A stretch of DNA of 64,000 bases from Hansfordia pulvinata (GCA_006538405.1 BJKQ01000017.1:496001-560000); one strand, 5' to 3'; numbered from the stretch's first letter, positions 11,814-23,783 are shown. The notes: generated by a model from the sequence alone, not told the origin. A program made the numbers and translations.

Positions 11814-13735
11814 CACTCAGCGGGCAAGGCCGTCTCGGGACGAGACGATCATGCAGAAAAGGCGCAGGTTTGCTTTTTATTCGCGGGTGAGCCGTGGTGA
11901 GAAGCGAAGGGGCGTCATGCGGGCTGGCGGACGGTGAGACAAGCGACAGAGAGACGGTGTGCGCGCGGGTTAGGACTGGCCCGGGAGATGCTCAGGCGGA
12001 CAGGACGTGTGTCGGGGTGTTGGAGGAAGCTGTGCAATTATCACGAGAGCTGTGAGAGGTAGACCTGACGAACGAGGACGTGTGGGAGGTTAGCTCTGGG
12101 CACAGGGCGGGCGGTTTGTACATGTAGACGGCCAACTAACAACGCAGGTACGGCGAGCGCGAGGCTGGGCGGGCTACACCTACTCGTATGCTGGGCTGTC
12201 TGCGCGGCGCGGCGCTAAGAGCTCGGAGACTTACTAGGCTGGCCGGAGGTTCGGGCGGTGGTTTCGAGCTGCGACCAAACGATACTCGTATAATGAGACG
12301 TGAAGATGCCGTGGATGCGAATGACGACAAGCTAAGCACTCGTAATGTGAGAAGACGGACGAACCAGTCGGAAAGGGTCGGGACAGTACGAAGCGACAGA
12401 AAAGCAAGGTCTCAGGCTGTCGGTGTTGGTTGATGGAGGGGAGGTCGGGGGGAAGCCCCGGCTTGTGTTGGTTTGGGGATCTCGGAGCTTCTACTTGGAC
12501 GAGTCCGAGCAGTCGCAGCCGCAGAAACCGCGGGCAAAAGCAGCCCCCTTAGGTCCAGGCTGCCGTGCCTTCGTGCTTGCGCATCCGATCCAGCTGCACT
12601 GCGCCGGGCAAGAGCGACCAGGCACATTGAACCTTACTAATTAGTCCTTCACACAAAGCAAGGGCAAGGCAGGTACGGAACCATGCCGGAGAGGGATGTA
12701 TCTTGTCACTATCGTGGCTTTCGTCCATCCTGGACTTCATTCCAGTCCTCTTGAGATCCTTCTCCTCTGGCCTCCCTTTCCTGCTTGTCTTGTCACTCAT
12801 CATTGGCACAGTCAGTCCCCCTTTGGCAACGTCACAAGCTTCCAATTGCTGCTTCGGACTGCGATGAACATCCACACGCCCGAATCTTGCCCCGGCTCTT
12901 CCCATTGCAACTGCCACTGCGATGTGACGCGAGATAGATGACACGGCCGCCCCAGAGCACGACTGGCTGGGCCCAGCCATCAGCGTCAATCCACCACCAC
13001 TACGGAGTACTCGTATGGGTTCGCATGCCAGCTGCAGTCCCATCCAGATCGTTCCAGTGCCCGTCTACGATTCGCCCGTCCTTCATCTGCACCTACGAGT
13101 ACTCGCACTACCACATGCCGGCTTATCCTCATCCAGCCAAGTCGGCTCAACCCCTCCTTGGCTTCGATGCAGCCGATTGTCCCCCGCCGGAAAGTGACGC
13201 AAATCCGGACCCAATTCAGCCTCTCCGATGGTCCCTCGCTCCAATCCGCGCGCTTGCAATCCCCGAATGTGGGGGATGGAGAATGCCCCGTCTTCTCCCC
13301 TCTCCCCGAACCCGCTACATCTGCGTACGAGTACCGGGTACCGTACATAGGTAAGCATACGAGTAACAAGCACGAACACACTTCATGCGGTGCGCGCCTA
13401 TAAGCGGCACCTACCGACACATGCGAACACGCTCAAGCACTCTCAAGGTGCTCACGCGTCAAAACGTTCCTCATGCCCATTCTGCGAAAATGACAGGCCA
13501 GTCTCACCCATGGAGCGGGGTTAACGGGGCCACAGACACTCGCGTCGTTCTTCGCAAAGGTAGATCTGGAGCATGCCGGTGTGGTCGATTCGCACCGCCT
13601 TATTGGCAGGTCTCAAACCGCCCAAGGGGTGGTTTATACAGATCTGAACTGTTCGAATTAAAGGTATACGGCAGAAAATCGCTGAAATACAAAATAAATG
13701 CGGATGATGGTAGCCCCCCGAGCGTGGTGCATCAC
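11814..13735. other. Intergenic region rich in TACTCGTA octamers
   Basis: No supported gene. The left part is upstream of the WDR48-like gene. Exact TACTCGTA/TACGAGTA octamers lie near 12182, 12282, 13006, 13091, 13323 and 13357. ORFs of up to 164 codons lack family similarity and run mostly against normal codon texture. Confidence 0.6.
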
Positions 13736-15500
13736 TCACCGAGGAATGACAGGTTCGACTCCCTCGGATAATTCCATAGGCCGCAACTGCGGCTGATCAG
13801 TCTTCTTCCCAACACCAAGAAAGTCCGTCACGACGATATGCCCCAGCTTCACGCAGCCCACGTCCACCGTCCTCCATAAATAATCTCCCACGACAAATGC
13901 AACCCCATGAGCTGTCGCAAACTCGGCCCACCATGCGGCTAGCTTGGACCATCCGTGGTTATCCATCAGGTAGGTCGCAACAGGCTCCGCAACGCGAGTA
14001 CGAGAGAACGCGTTCAAGAGATAGTAAGAGAAGCTAATTTCTCCAAGGTAAATGAAGACCCGGGTAGTCAACACCCGCTGAAGCAGCGGAAGGTTTTCCA
14101 GAGCGTAAATGACGCAGATAGCGCCATATGTTGCGTAATACCACTGCCAAGCATCGCCCGGTTCCTGGGGCACAGAGCCTGCTTCTTCTGGGTGTAGCCA
14201 AGCCGCGGGTGTGACCGGCATGAGGATCTTGTATGGCCAAACGCGCCAGGGATCGAACTCTGGCACGCTGCACAGCATCAGACCAAGGAGTAAGAGAATC
14301 GTGAAAAGTATCCTCTGGACAGCCCAATGAATGCACAGCGGGCGTCCAGGGCGTCCAAGCAGTCTAGCCATGTCGGAGGAGAGAGGCACGAAACGAAATT
14401 CGGCTATGATGAAGCCGGCGAGGACACACACAATGTCCCACCGGCGATCAATGTACATGGACCAGGCTGCAATGATGATTGCAAGCGACTTTCTAGCAAG
14501 CGTTGTGAGCTTGCAGGTAACGAGTAGGAAAAAGAAAAGAACCATGGAAAGGCGGTACTCCACAGCTAGGGACCAGCACATGCCCATTGACTGAGGGAAC
14601 TGTTGTCTCTGGATCCAGTCGTAAGGGTTGATGACTTTGCAAAGTTCGAGCCAGAAATGCCGGAGATGCGCCGCAAACGTTGGGGCGAGCGGGGGGTCGC
14701 TTTTGATGGGGAGTAACCAGGTTATGGTGAGAGTCATCATCCAAATAGCGATCATTGGGCCCCAAAGTCGAATGCCGCGGCGCAGTGTTGCGGAAGAGAG
14801 GCTTGTTATGAGCTTATCCATCAGCTCAGGGTCCTGAGTGTTGCCAGAGTGTATTTTGCGCAAGGTGGAATAAGACAAGACGAAGCCCGACAAGACGAAA
14901 AAGATATTGACCACTGGAGGCAAATTAGTAATCGGTCCTGGTCCCCCGGAGCAGTAGTGGCGGGACGTTATGCTTGGAATGGATGGGCTTATAACTTACT
15001 CCCTTCCCCGGCGTAAAGTATCCGCACGACTGGCAGTGTCAAGAAGTTGTGAGTGCTCATGTCGGGGGGCTCGGTATTCCCCAGCCGGGTGCCAGAGTCT
15101 GCCTCCAAGGCCCCTGGGTGAGGTGGAAAGTGAGGACGACCCAGCAAGCAAGGGCACGTATGCCGTTCAGATAGGTCGTCGTGGTTGCTTTGGGCAACTG
15201 TCGGGTCGTTCTGCCCAATGGGGCCGCGATGAAGAATGGCGCCGCGCTCCAGAGCCAGGCAGAGACGCCCGCTGATGATGAGACGGTCTGGCGGATGCCA
15301 TCGTGCCGCGGCCTTGACGGGTCCAGCCCGGTGCTTTCGAGGTCGAGGTCGAGGTCGGAGGACAGGAGAGGCAGCGGGAGCTGCTGGTACTCGTGAGAAG
15401 GGTCCTGGGAGACCAAGCCCCTGGGCCACTTGAGGTGGGAGAGGCCCGTCTTGTCGATGATGCGCTGAAAGTGGCTGTCCGTGGGACGAGGTGTCAACAT
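13736..15500 (-). CDS. Acyltransferase 3 family membrane protein
   Basis: Exons 15500-15000 and 14913-13736 are separated by an 86-bp intron (GTAAGT donor, CAG acceptor). The ATG at 15500 is chosen because the longer open frame upstream begins only with GTG. Family marks are YLNGIRALACWVVLTFH near the N-terminal membrane segment and, across the splice junction, MVNIFFVLSGFVLSYSTLR, typical of integral-membrane O-acyltransferases (pfam Acyl_transf_3). Several more hydrophobic segments follow, up to about residue 500. Substrates could be sterols, sugars or secondary metabolites and cannot be told from sequence. One base is missing in a C run (plus strand) at 15079-15082: APGWG before and NTEPPDMSTHNFL after are in different frames with no GT donor between them. 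Adding one base gives 1680 nt (559 residues). Confidence 0.88.
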
Positions 15501-17102
15501 GATGGCGGGACTGGAAGCTGCGGAGCAAGGCGGACTCGGGAGAATCTGAGGCGACCGAGAGGCAGACTCCTTGAGACGCGCTTCATCACAAGCTGGACCA
15601 GCAGACGCGGAAGACCGGCAGAGAAGAAATGAGGGCTCGAAATATTTATCAGCAAAGGTCACCACCCATCGCAGGATCTCGGTCCATCAGAGAATGCGTT
15701 GACTAATGGGATTATATAATGACTTGGACAGCTCTATAAGAGAGAGAAGAAATCATGATCAGCCCATGAAGCAGCCTCATCCTCCTCCTCGGCCGACGGG
15801 GCCAAGCGGGGCGGTTTCCTCTCTCTCTCACACACACGGGCACACACTCTCTCATCAGCCTTGCGAGTGCGTAGGGCCCCGGCCAGGGATTGTGTATTGG
15901 TAGGGGGTGAGGGATCAAGCTGAAGGCCGAAAAGACGGCGATTGCCAGGGCCTTGAAACTATTTCGGGCATGTCTGGGATGCCGACGCCCACGGGCAGTG
16001 TAAGTGTACGGGGTTCGGAGGAAGCCGTGCGCTGCGTGAGACTGGAGGACGCCGAGCAGTAGGTAAATTACTACATGTAGGTAGTAGCCGGTTCCATTCT
16101 ATTCTTAGGTACGCGTAGGGCTCAGTGCTCTACGACATGGAGTACTCGTATGTTAGGTAAGTATGCCTAAATGCGTAAAGCGGGATCTTTCTTCCCTGGA
16201 GAATCACCTCAGTGCTGCATTGAAGGTGACGGTTATGTACATAGACCAGACTATGTACCTATGTAGTAAGATGACCATGGATGGGAGCGACCCTGACAAA
16301 GGCATTCCATTGCTTACATACATCAGGCAATGTTCCCCTTGCGACTCAGTACCTCAACTCGTACTCGTGCTGACGGAATCAGTGGAACTTGTCCCATGGA
16401 AGCGGCAGGGCTGGCTCCCTGCAAAGGGCCGGAGGAGCGCACGCTAGACACTTAACGCTTACACGCTCCACCCCGGGGCCATGGGCAAGATGTCGCGAGA
16501 GCCTCGTCGTTCTCCTTGTCGCGTAATCTTATGATTCTGATCGGCTCTCACCGTCGTCACACGCCATGATACGGATGTCTCCGTAGATAAGGTGGTAGGT
16601 ACGAGTACTCGTACATAGGTAGCCGAGGTCTTAAAGGAAGGCGGTATCCAGCCCACAACTGCGCAGAACCGGCGGTGCCTGTCCCCTACAGTGCACTCAC
16701 TGCGCTATAAAGAGGCCGTAGCCGGCCGGCCTGGGGCCGGCCACGGTCTCCTGCCCACCGTTGGAGCTCTTCATATCATCCATCATCCACATAGCTGATG
16801 AGCGAGCGCGGCTCTTCCCGATAGAAAAACATACCAGGTCGGTGGGTGAATAGCAAGATCAGACGGCCCCCTTACCGATATGACCCTCGTATATCATATC
16901 GTGGGGCTGCTGAACACTGTCTCCCCCCGTCTGCGGCTGAGGTGCCCCGACGACCAGGTCAAGGAGAGTTGGGAATGACTCCGAAAAATGGCCGCTGAAA
17001 ACACCCTGGACAAGTCTCTCTCTGTGTCCTCGCAGCTTTGAGAGTGGCCGACTGCCCTGAGCTGGACCAGGCGGCAGACGGTTCGGAACTGCTGCGCATT
17101 CA
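15501..17102. other. Intergenic, upstream of the acyltransferase gene
   Basis: No supported gene. It contains a pyrimidine-rich/CA-rich stretch at about 15775-15860, octamers near 16141, and a 16-bp perfect palindrome GTACGAGTACTCGTAC at 16599-16614. It ends at the target-site duplication of the inverted-repeat element. Confidence 0.6.
16599..16614. repeat. 16-bp perfect palindrome of the TACTCGTA family
   Basis: GTACGAGTACTCGTAC reads the same on both strands and contains both octamer orientations. The same 16-mer recurs at 44979-44994. Confidence 0.9.
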
Positions 17103-17109
17103 ATGAATG

Positions 17110-17762
17110 CGCAGACTCTAATTCTCTACCCCCTTTGAACAATTCTCTACCCCCCCCCCCCCCCACAGATTATCAACTTATGTGATGGCTTGAAGTGGAC
17201 CAGTACAACAGTACATTTTTGAGCCCAGTCTAAAGTACACCTCAATTATTTACCAATGGAGAGGGTTGGCGGCTTGCTATCCCTAACCTCGTCGGCGCCT
17301 TCTTCCCCCCCCCCCCCCTTGTTAATGTTAATTGTTGAACGCCGACCGCCTTGCAGTCTCTCGGGCTGGCGGTCCATTACACTCCTTTACAATCGCTGCC
17401 AGCTCTGACGGGCCGACGTGTGTAACGGTCACTGAAGTGCATATTTAATAAGTCTGCCCCTTGGTGCATGTGAGTTGCGCCCGGTCGGCGTACATGGGAA
17501 AAAATTTCCTATTTCGATTGAAAAAGCGGGTCTTAACTTACTTAAGCGCCCCCTTAAGCAGTGCTGGCAGCGACGGCCTGGTCGGGCTTAACTTGAAGAG
17601 CTGGTTGAGTACTTCTATCATACTGGTAAGTACTTCACCTCCCTACCAGAAACGTACTGCAAGGTCATTTCTTTTCAAGTGGGACTTTGCTCATCATATA
17701 ACTCGATAAAATATGGGGGGGTAGAGAATTGTTCGGAGGGGGTAGAGAATTAGAGTCTGCGC
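17110..17762. mobile_element. Non-autonomous inverted-repeat transposon (MITE-like), 653 bp
   Basis: The left terminal repeat at 17110-17156 and the reverse complement of 17716-17762 match at 45 of 47 positions, starting GCGCAGACTCTAATTCTCTA. Each arm contains two copies of AATTCTCTACCCCC. The element is flanked by an identical 7-bp direct repeat AATGAAT (17103-17109 and 17763-17769), as expected of a target-site duplication. The interior has two separate C14 tracts (17151-17164 and 17305-17318), is more AT-rich than its surroundings, and encodes no transposase; its longest open frame (about 82 codons at 17461-17709) is not recognisable. Near-identity of the arms suggests recent insertion. 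A 7-bp duplication does not assign a superfamily on its own. Confidence 0.82.
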
Positions 17763-17769
17763 AATGAAT

Positions 17770-18404
17770 GGGTAATAGAGGCCCCGAGTTCGCACGCACG
17801 CGAGAGGCTGCTGCTAATTTGAAGGAACCATCAAACGTCTAAAAGATCCGTTGTCTAGCTAAAGGCCAGCCAGCCATGAAGCTGCGAGGGTTGGCGGTTG
17901 GCTCATCACTCGTCATTCACCCGAAGCGTCTCCCTCGCCCACTCGCGATGACGGTTGACGAGCCGGCATTGTCGACTTCACAAGGGCACTCACAATCCCC
18001 GACAACACGAGCAGCCTCACTCTCGGATGTGGTGGAAGCAAGCTGGCGACGACACAGCAACTTAGTCACTCTCAAGCTCTCGTTTCTTACAGCTTGAAAT
18101 ATCTTGGCTTGTGGTCACGTAGATGGCGGGCGGTCGCCATTGGTGGCATTTCGTCCGCGTCTCGCGACCATAAAGCATTATCTGCAACAAGTCAGAGCTC
18201 CCAACTCCAGACGTGAGGTCATCTTCCTCTCCTGAAAGGGACCATTGGACAAAATACCCCACCACAATGTGAGCAGCAAATGAAACGCCGCGCGAGCATC
18301 AAGCCCGACCACCTTTTTTTCTTCCTCTTCCTCCTCCTTCCCTAATCGTGTGGGTTGCGAGAGTCAAAACCCGCGAACCCCCGGTCAACCAATCTCCATC
18401 TCAT
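17770..18404. other. Intergenic between the transposon and the Cys-rich gene
   Basis: No supported gene. A T/C-rich stretch lies at about 18313-18342. Confidence 0.5.
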
Positions 18405-19216
18405 CTACCCAGCACGCAGCGGCCATCCCGGCGGGAGAGGCGGGCCCCTGCCGCCCCCGTTTTTCTTCTCCTCGGCGACCTCCGTGCCGGTGTCGGCTCC
18501 TGCGCCCGCACGCGCCTCCTCGCGGCCCCCCGCCCGCACGCCGACCGGCGTGGCGCGGTGCGCCTCGGCGATCTGGATGAAGGACCGGCGCGTCTTCTCG
18601 ACGGCGCTGCTGACCTCCTCGGCCTCCTCCTCCGCGTCTGGGGTGCCGAAGACGGCGCCGCTGCCGCTGCTGCTGCCCCCCTCTCGCTCCGCGGCGGAGT
18701 CAAGGACATGTCCTGCGCCCCCCATCCTCCCGCTGCAAGGGCTGCGTCCCGTAATGTCAGCACTCGGCTATCGTGGCTGTTCTTCCCTCCGAGGCCCACG
18801 CGCAGCTTGAAGCCTTGGCCCGCCAGAGGTACAGGGCGGGCAGAAGAGAGCAGGGTGGAAGCGAAAGGGGTGTGAATTGGAATGCACGCAAAAAAGAAAA
18901 AAAAAAAAAGGAACTAACCTCCGGACTTGCCTCCCAAGGCCATCTTCTCGCCGGCTCTCCGCCTCCTCTCGGCCCGCCTCGCCTCTCTCTCGCACGGCCC
19001 GCACAGCCCCTGGACGGGCCGGGTGGCGCGAAGCTTCCTGCACCCGAGGAACCCGTCGGGCAGCAGAGGCTGCCGGGCGGGCAGGTGCTTTGTGTGGCGG
19101 AGCAGGTGGCTCTCCCCGTCGGGCCCCTCGCCGCGGCGCGCGATCTGGCACTGGCTCGTGTTCTGGTAGTGCTTGCACTGGCAGCCCAGGTGCTCGGTCG
19201 AGATCTCGACGCACAT
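18405..19216 (-). CDS. Small Cys-rich hypothetical protein
   Basis: Not recognised as a named family. The first exon, 19216-18919, starts at a true ATG and reads MCVEISTEHLGCQCKHYQNT. Cys residues are arranged as C-x-C, then a second group ending GLCGPC, suggesting a small metal-binding or disulfide module. A GTTAGT donor at 18918 with an acceptor near 18814 (105 bp, pyrimidine-rich) would join it to 18813-18405. The second part is Ala/Gly/Glu-rich (EEEAEEVSSAVEKTRRSF). The two halves of exon 2 are in different frames around a C6 run (plus strand) at 18718-18723. One extra base would make 235 residues, the same kind of deficit seen in neighbouring genes. The exon 2 model is tentative; the first exon is better supported. 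Confidence 0.42.
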
Positions 19217-20229
19217 TGCTCTCTCGCTCGCCGGTTTTCTTCTTCCTTCCTTTTTTTTTCCCCCTTTCTCTCTTTTTCTTCCTGGAGAGGGGGGGGAGCA
19301 GGGTCACCTGGTGGCTCCTCCCGTTGGGTACGGCGAAAACGCCACGAGAAGAGGTGCTCCTCAGGACCAGTCCTGTGTGTGCGTACGCCGGTCCGGGCGT
19401 GGGCGTGGGTGTTGGTGTGAAAGCGCACGCACGCAAGCCTCGCTTGCCTGGATCCGGCTTACTGAGCTTCGAGTTATACGTGAGGTGGTCGGGTGGCTTT
19501 GCGGGCTGGGACGGGCCGTGCTGGCTGGGCCGTGTTGGCTGGGCTGCGTCGCGTTGCGTTGCGTTGCACAAGATGGTTGCTTTTTCGTGGGTGATACAGG
19601 GAGGTGTTCTGCCGTCTGCCGTCTGTCTCTCTGTCTGGGGAACTTTGTCGGGTTTGGCTTGATGGATCACAGGGTTAAAGCAGTTTAACAATGTTGTGAA
19701 CCTGAGTATGGCACGCCATAGATAGGTAGTAGACAAGGTTTGTGGACAGCAACATTTCTTCCAGGCTGAGCTTCCTGACTCCAGGCTGTTGTGAGGGCTT
19801 TGTTACCCTAGTGACCTGCCAAGTGCTGGCTGTCTGGAGCCTTTGTCCCTTCAGACCGTGTTGACGCATTGAATGAACTACCAGGTAAGTTTAGACACTG
19901 ACTGAAAGTTGACAAAGGAGACCATGGGAGCCAAGCTCGGACACAGGCATGCCCTGCTCGGTCAATGATCAGAGGCTCCATTCTTTTTCTGTGCATACAT
20001 TGAAGAACTGAAGAATAGAGAGAAGACGTTAGAAGAGCCGGTCCATTAGTCAAGTAGCTACTGGCTGTGAATCAAATAGTTCATCATGGGTTGTTTGCCG
20101 AGCCGTTCGACCGTGGATCTGTCCGAAGCTGCTGATGAGTTTACGAGCGTATTCGCTTAGAGACAAGCTTGATTGGAAGAGTCATCGCTCCATCGCTGTC
20201 ATTGAATGGGTTTGCAACATTCAGATGCC
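19217..20229. other. Intergenic, upstream of the Cys-rich gene
   Basis: T-rich and C/T-rich tracts at about 19226-19275 lie just before the Cys-rich start codon and may be its leader. GTT/GCG micro-repeats occur near 19545-19566. Several long overlapping open frames on both strands look like low-complexity shadows. Confidence 0.5.
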
Positions 20230-22108
20230 TTACTGCTCGTCGCCAATCACCGCACTCAAGCTGCCCGAGACAGCACGAACGTTGATGGTGGATGTCACCT
20301 TGCCTTCACCTTTTCGAGCGTGCAGCTTGTGGCCCACCCAACCTTTCTTCGAGCTGAGAATCTTGACATCCTTGCCTCTGACGTCGAGCGTGCCGCTGGT
20401 CGACTGGGCATAGAGGTCACCCTCCCAAGACTGTGGGTAGCGCAGCCACAGATCCCCACTGACAGAGCTGTGAGCCGCTTGGAGATAGTCAACGACCGTA
20501 GCTTCTCGATCCTTTGTCGCCACTTCTGTGTCGTCTGCAGGCGGGTATGGCTCCAAGATCTCAAGTTTAGTGTCGCCATTCGTTGTGACGGATTTGACCT
20601 TGGCCAAAGTGTCATCCTCATGAGAGTTTGGATCGAACACAGGCAGAAGGCTGGCATCAATCCCGCCCGAGACTGTTTTGATCTCAGCATCCGATGTGAA
20701 TGCAATCGCAGCCGTGACAGCACCTGATACTACCTTGATATCCACAACGTAGTCACGGATCGGAAAATCGAGCGTATTTGTAACCGGTTCCACTGCATGG
20801 ATCTGACCTGACGCAGCATCGATGCGCAGCACTGCAGGTTTGGGCTCGGAAGGGAGCGAGGGCTTGGGGTCGATATTGACACGTATGTCCCCGGACTTTG
20901 TATGGAGGCCCAAGATGTCGTATAATGGCCAGATGCCATCGATCGAGCCCGAAACGGTCGAGACTTCCACCACACGCGAGTCGAAGCCGTGAGAGTCGGG
21001 TGCTAGCTCGGACGCGTCTCCGAGCCCTGAGCCAGCTCGAATATTGCCGATGACGGTGGAGATGCGGGATTTGTCGCGCACATGGATGTCCAGGTCCTCG
21101 AGAAGGAGGACGTCTAGATGCACGACTTCAACGGACAGTGCATGAGCAGGTCCGCCAGCAGGAACCCAGATAGTTGCCTCGATGTGGACACAGGGAGAAA
21201 CGTCGGGTGACGACGGGGTCAACCTGGTAGGGACGCTGATCTTCATGTTCTGGGTGTTCTGGACGCGGGTGAAGCTGAGCTCCATGGCTTCGTCACTGGT
21301 GCGAGCTTCGATCTGGATGCGTGGTCTTTCACCATCGCTCAGCTGCCTCACGAGGACTCGGCCACCGACCCGAACGAGGTGAGACCCGTGGGTCCGGTGC
21401 AATTCTTGTACCAGGGTGACATTGTGGTCGCGCTCAAAGAAGAGGTCCAGGGTCTGATCCGGGTAGCGGTAAGGGGCGTCGGGGCAGGAGGCGTCTCTGG
21501 TGAACTCCTTGAGGGCTTGGGAGGGCAGCTCCTCCGCAAGCGAGGCGTCTGGGCGAACAAGTGAGTCAGGGGCAGGGCTGTCGTGGTGGTGGTAGTGGTG
21601 GGGATGATGAACATGGCCACTATCGTGGTCATGGCGGCTCTGGGGCTACCGGTCAGTACTGGAGACGCCGTCTTGCTCAACTTGAGAAGTGACGCTTAGG
21701 GCCGACTCGACTCACATGGCCGCACCCTCGCAATTGAGATTGCGAGGGCTTGGGCAGGAACCTGGCCGCCAGAGCTGCGACGATGACAAAGACCAGGATT
21801 TTTCTCCAGCATAGCCACACCGGCGAGCGCGAGGGGCTGAGGAGGTCGCCGCCGCCTTGCCCAGTGCGGCGCGAGCCCGAGATAGATTTAGAGGCAAGGA
21901 GGCGCTGGTCCTCAAAAAGGAGCTTGCTAGGCGCAGTGGCACCGGCGGTGCCGGTGTCCGTCCCGGTGCGCGAGGCAGGCTTCGAAGCGGCGACTGCCGG
22001 TGGCGAGGATTGTTCCGATATGTGAGCGGCGGAGCTGTCGGCAGGGGGGTCTGGTGCGGGCCTTTGAGGGCGCAGAGCGACGAGGCGAGGGTCGAGAAGG
22101 GAGAGCAT
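20230..22108 (-). CDS. Single-pass membrane protein with DUF4097-like beta repeats
   Basis: Exons 22108-21716 and 21645-20230 flank a 70-bp intron (GTGAGT donor, TAG acceptor, phase 0), giving 602 residues. The open frame extends further upstream only from a GTG codon, so the ATG at 22108 is preferred. The N-terminal 95 residues are Ser/Pro/Ala-rich. One hydrophobic segment (about 97-118, WLCWRKILVFVIVAALAARF) follows, then a His-rich stretch (about 133-153) and a large C-terminal domain. That domain has recurring short motifs VSGSIDG, KSGDIRV, ASGQIHA, VSGGIDA, VSGDLWL, TSGTLDV and VSGSLSA. This periodic SG-[SDT]-h pattern is characteristic of DUF4097/DUF4098 'putative adhesin' beta-solenoids. 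A type II topology with the repeats outside the cytoplasm is inferred. Function in fungi is unknown. Confidence 0.76.
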
Positions 22109-22259
22109 GTTGGTAGTGTGGCGAGCCGAGTTGAGTCTGTGGAGATGCAGGTAAGCTACGGTGCTTCCTTGCCACTCGTGTCTCTCGGTGAGGGCGAGGT
22201 CGATGTCCGTTAAGGATGGATCAAGCTGCAACCTGCTGGGAAACACCACAAGATACTTC

Positions 22260-22640
22260 GGTAGCGAGGGACCATTCCAAGGTTGGAGGTAGGTAAGGTA
22301 GGTATGTACCCAGGTATGCCCACCTGCTCAGGTCGGGTACGATGGATGGTTGGATAGGTATATACCTAAAGTACCTACCTGGTGGATGTAGGTGTGGCAG
22401 TGGCAAGTGGCTATAACCGCGGGTGTGAGGTAGAGAGAAGGTGCGCTGACACCCGTGGTAGGGGAAGGTGCTATCTCGAGGAGATAGATATATGGTGATG
22501 ATGATGATGATGATGATGTAAGAAATTGGACGCCGTCGGGTTCCATCATACCTTCAACCTTAGATACCTGGTATCTTACCTGACCTACCGAGCTACCTCA
22601 CACCTCGCTACCTACCACCTGCTTACCCACCTTACCCTAC
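22260..22640. repeat. Cluster of AGGTA/TACCT words
   Basis: About 380 bp are dominated by GTAGGTA, AGGTATG, TACCTACC and related words in both orientations, interrupted by a microsatellite. It lies upstream of the adhesin-like gene. Similar words recur near 56085-56105 and 62945-62980. Confidence 0.6.
22494..22518. repeat. TGA trinucleotide microsatellite
   Basis: Eight uninterrupted TGA units in non-coding sequence. Confidence 0.9.
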
Positions 22641-23783
22641 ACCTATTATATGTCCGTATCACCTCAGCTCGGTTCGGCCGCGTCATCCGACGCTGCCGTC
22701 TCACCTCGACGTCGTCCGTCTCCGGACCGATGAGTTGGTCAGTTGGGCGACCACCCTGCCACCGTCTGGCGGCTCGCCGAGATGATAGGCCAGCAACATC
22801 CACAGCGTCGCAGCCACTCGGCCGCCCACCCGTCTGCGCCTGCAAACCGCCAGCATCTCAGCTTGTCGCTCACCGGCCTGGCCCGGCCTCTGTCCCCGGC
22901 ACACTCCGATCCCGGTCCGCTCTGCGATCGCGGGGTTCACTCCAGCCCAGGGGTCGCCGTTCTGGGGCCTGACGCCCTCGATGCCTGTCTGCTTCGAGCC
23001 AGCTAACCCACCAATGCGCTGCCCTGTCACATCTTCCTCGTCACATGATCACCTCTAACCGACCCCGGCCCCTTTCCGACCTGGACTGCTGCGCCTCGAA
23101 ACAGGGGGGCGGACCTTTCGCTGCCTGGTAGCGGCGCGGCGAGAACTCCCCTTTTGCAAGGCTGCAGGGTACTAGAAAAACCCCTCCCGGCTTCTCTGCT
23201 AGACTTGCAATTCCCTGTCTACGGTATGGGCGACTGGGCCTCGGGCATCAAACTTCGCCACCCCTATAGCTAAGACCCCGGGGAAGCTTTACGGGAACCA
23301 TCGCCATCTTTATTTTTGATCAGAGCCCCCGCCTCGCCTTTTTTTGACAGTTTGACAGATTGTGTTCTCCGCCACCATATACTATCTCTGTCTCATCTTT
23401 CCGGTAATCTCCATTCGCATCCCTGAAGTGTGGGAATACGGCCCCTGTTTTCGGAACATACTCTAAAAATGGGACTTTTGCGCAGCTAGTAGCGGTCTCG
23501 TCTTTGCGGGATGAAAATTTTTGACTCTGCACCGTCAAGGTGAGTTGGGAGGAGACTCCGGACCTCAGCAAATACCAGCGGGAATAGAAAAAGGCATGGG
23601 CGTCGCCTTCGTTTCACAGATGGCATGGCACTCAGAGCGAACCCGTACAATCTACAACCATACCTTAGGTATCTTACCATTTCCCCCTTACCATAGCCCC
23701 CATATTGTGCTGTGACCAGTGTAACAACATCCACCTCTTTCTTTCCAAAGTCCACAATACAGGCTTCAGGCTCCGCCGCCGCC

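Larger units (their letters stand above)
22109..23783. other. Intergenic, divergent promoter region
   Basis: It separates the adhesin-like gene (-) from the secreted-protein gene (+). It contains an AGGTA/TACCT word cluster and a TGA-type microsatellite, both listed separately. No gene was recognised. Confidence 0.55.

Noticed and set aside
13752..13762. tRNA-like B-box word GGTTCGACTCC
   Set aside because: It lies inside the acyltransferase coding end, the flanking bases cannot form a T-arm stem, and no A-box or acceptor stem is present.
15500..15665. Longer N-terminus for the acyltransferase
   Set aside because: The extra 55 codons begin with GTG, not ATG; the first ATG in frame is at 15500 with A at -3.
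18768..19736. 322-codon minus-strand frame overlapping the Cys-rich gene
   Set aside because: Low-complexity Arg/Pro/Lys texture, runs through poly-purine tracts and a likely leader; the overlapping ATG exon with Cys motifs is more credible.
22109..22249. Longer N-terminus for the adhesin-like protein
   Set aside because: The extension starts with GTG; the ATG at 22108 is the first credible start.
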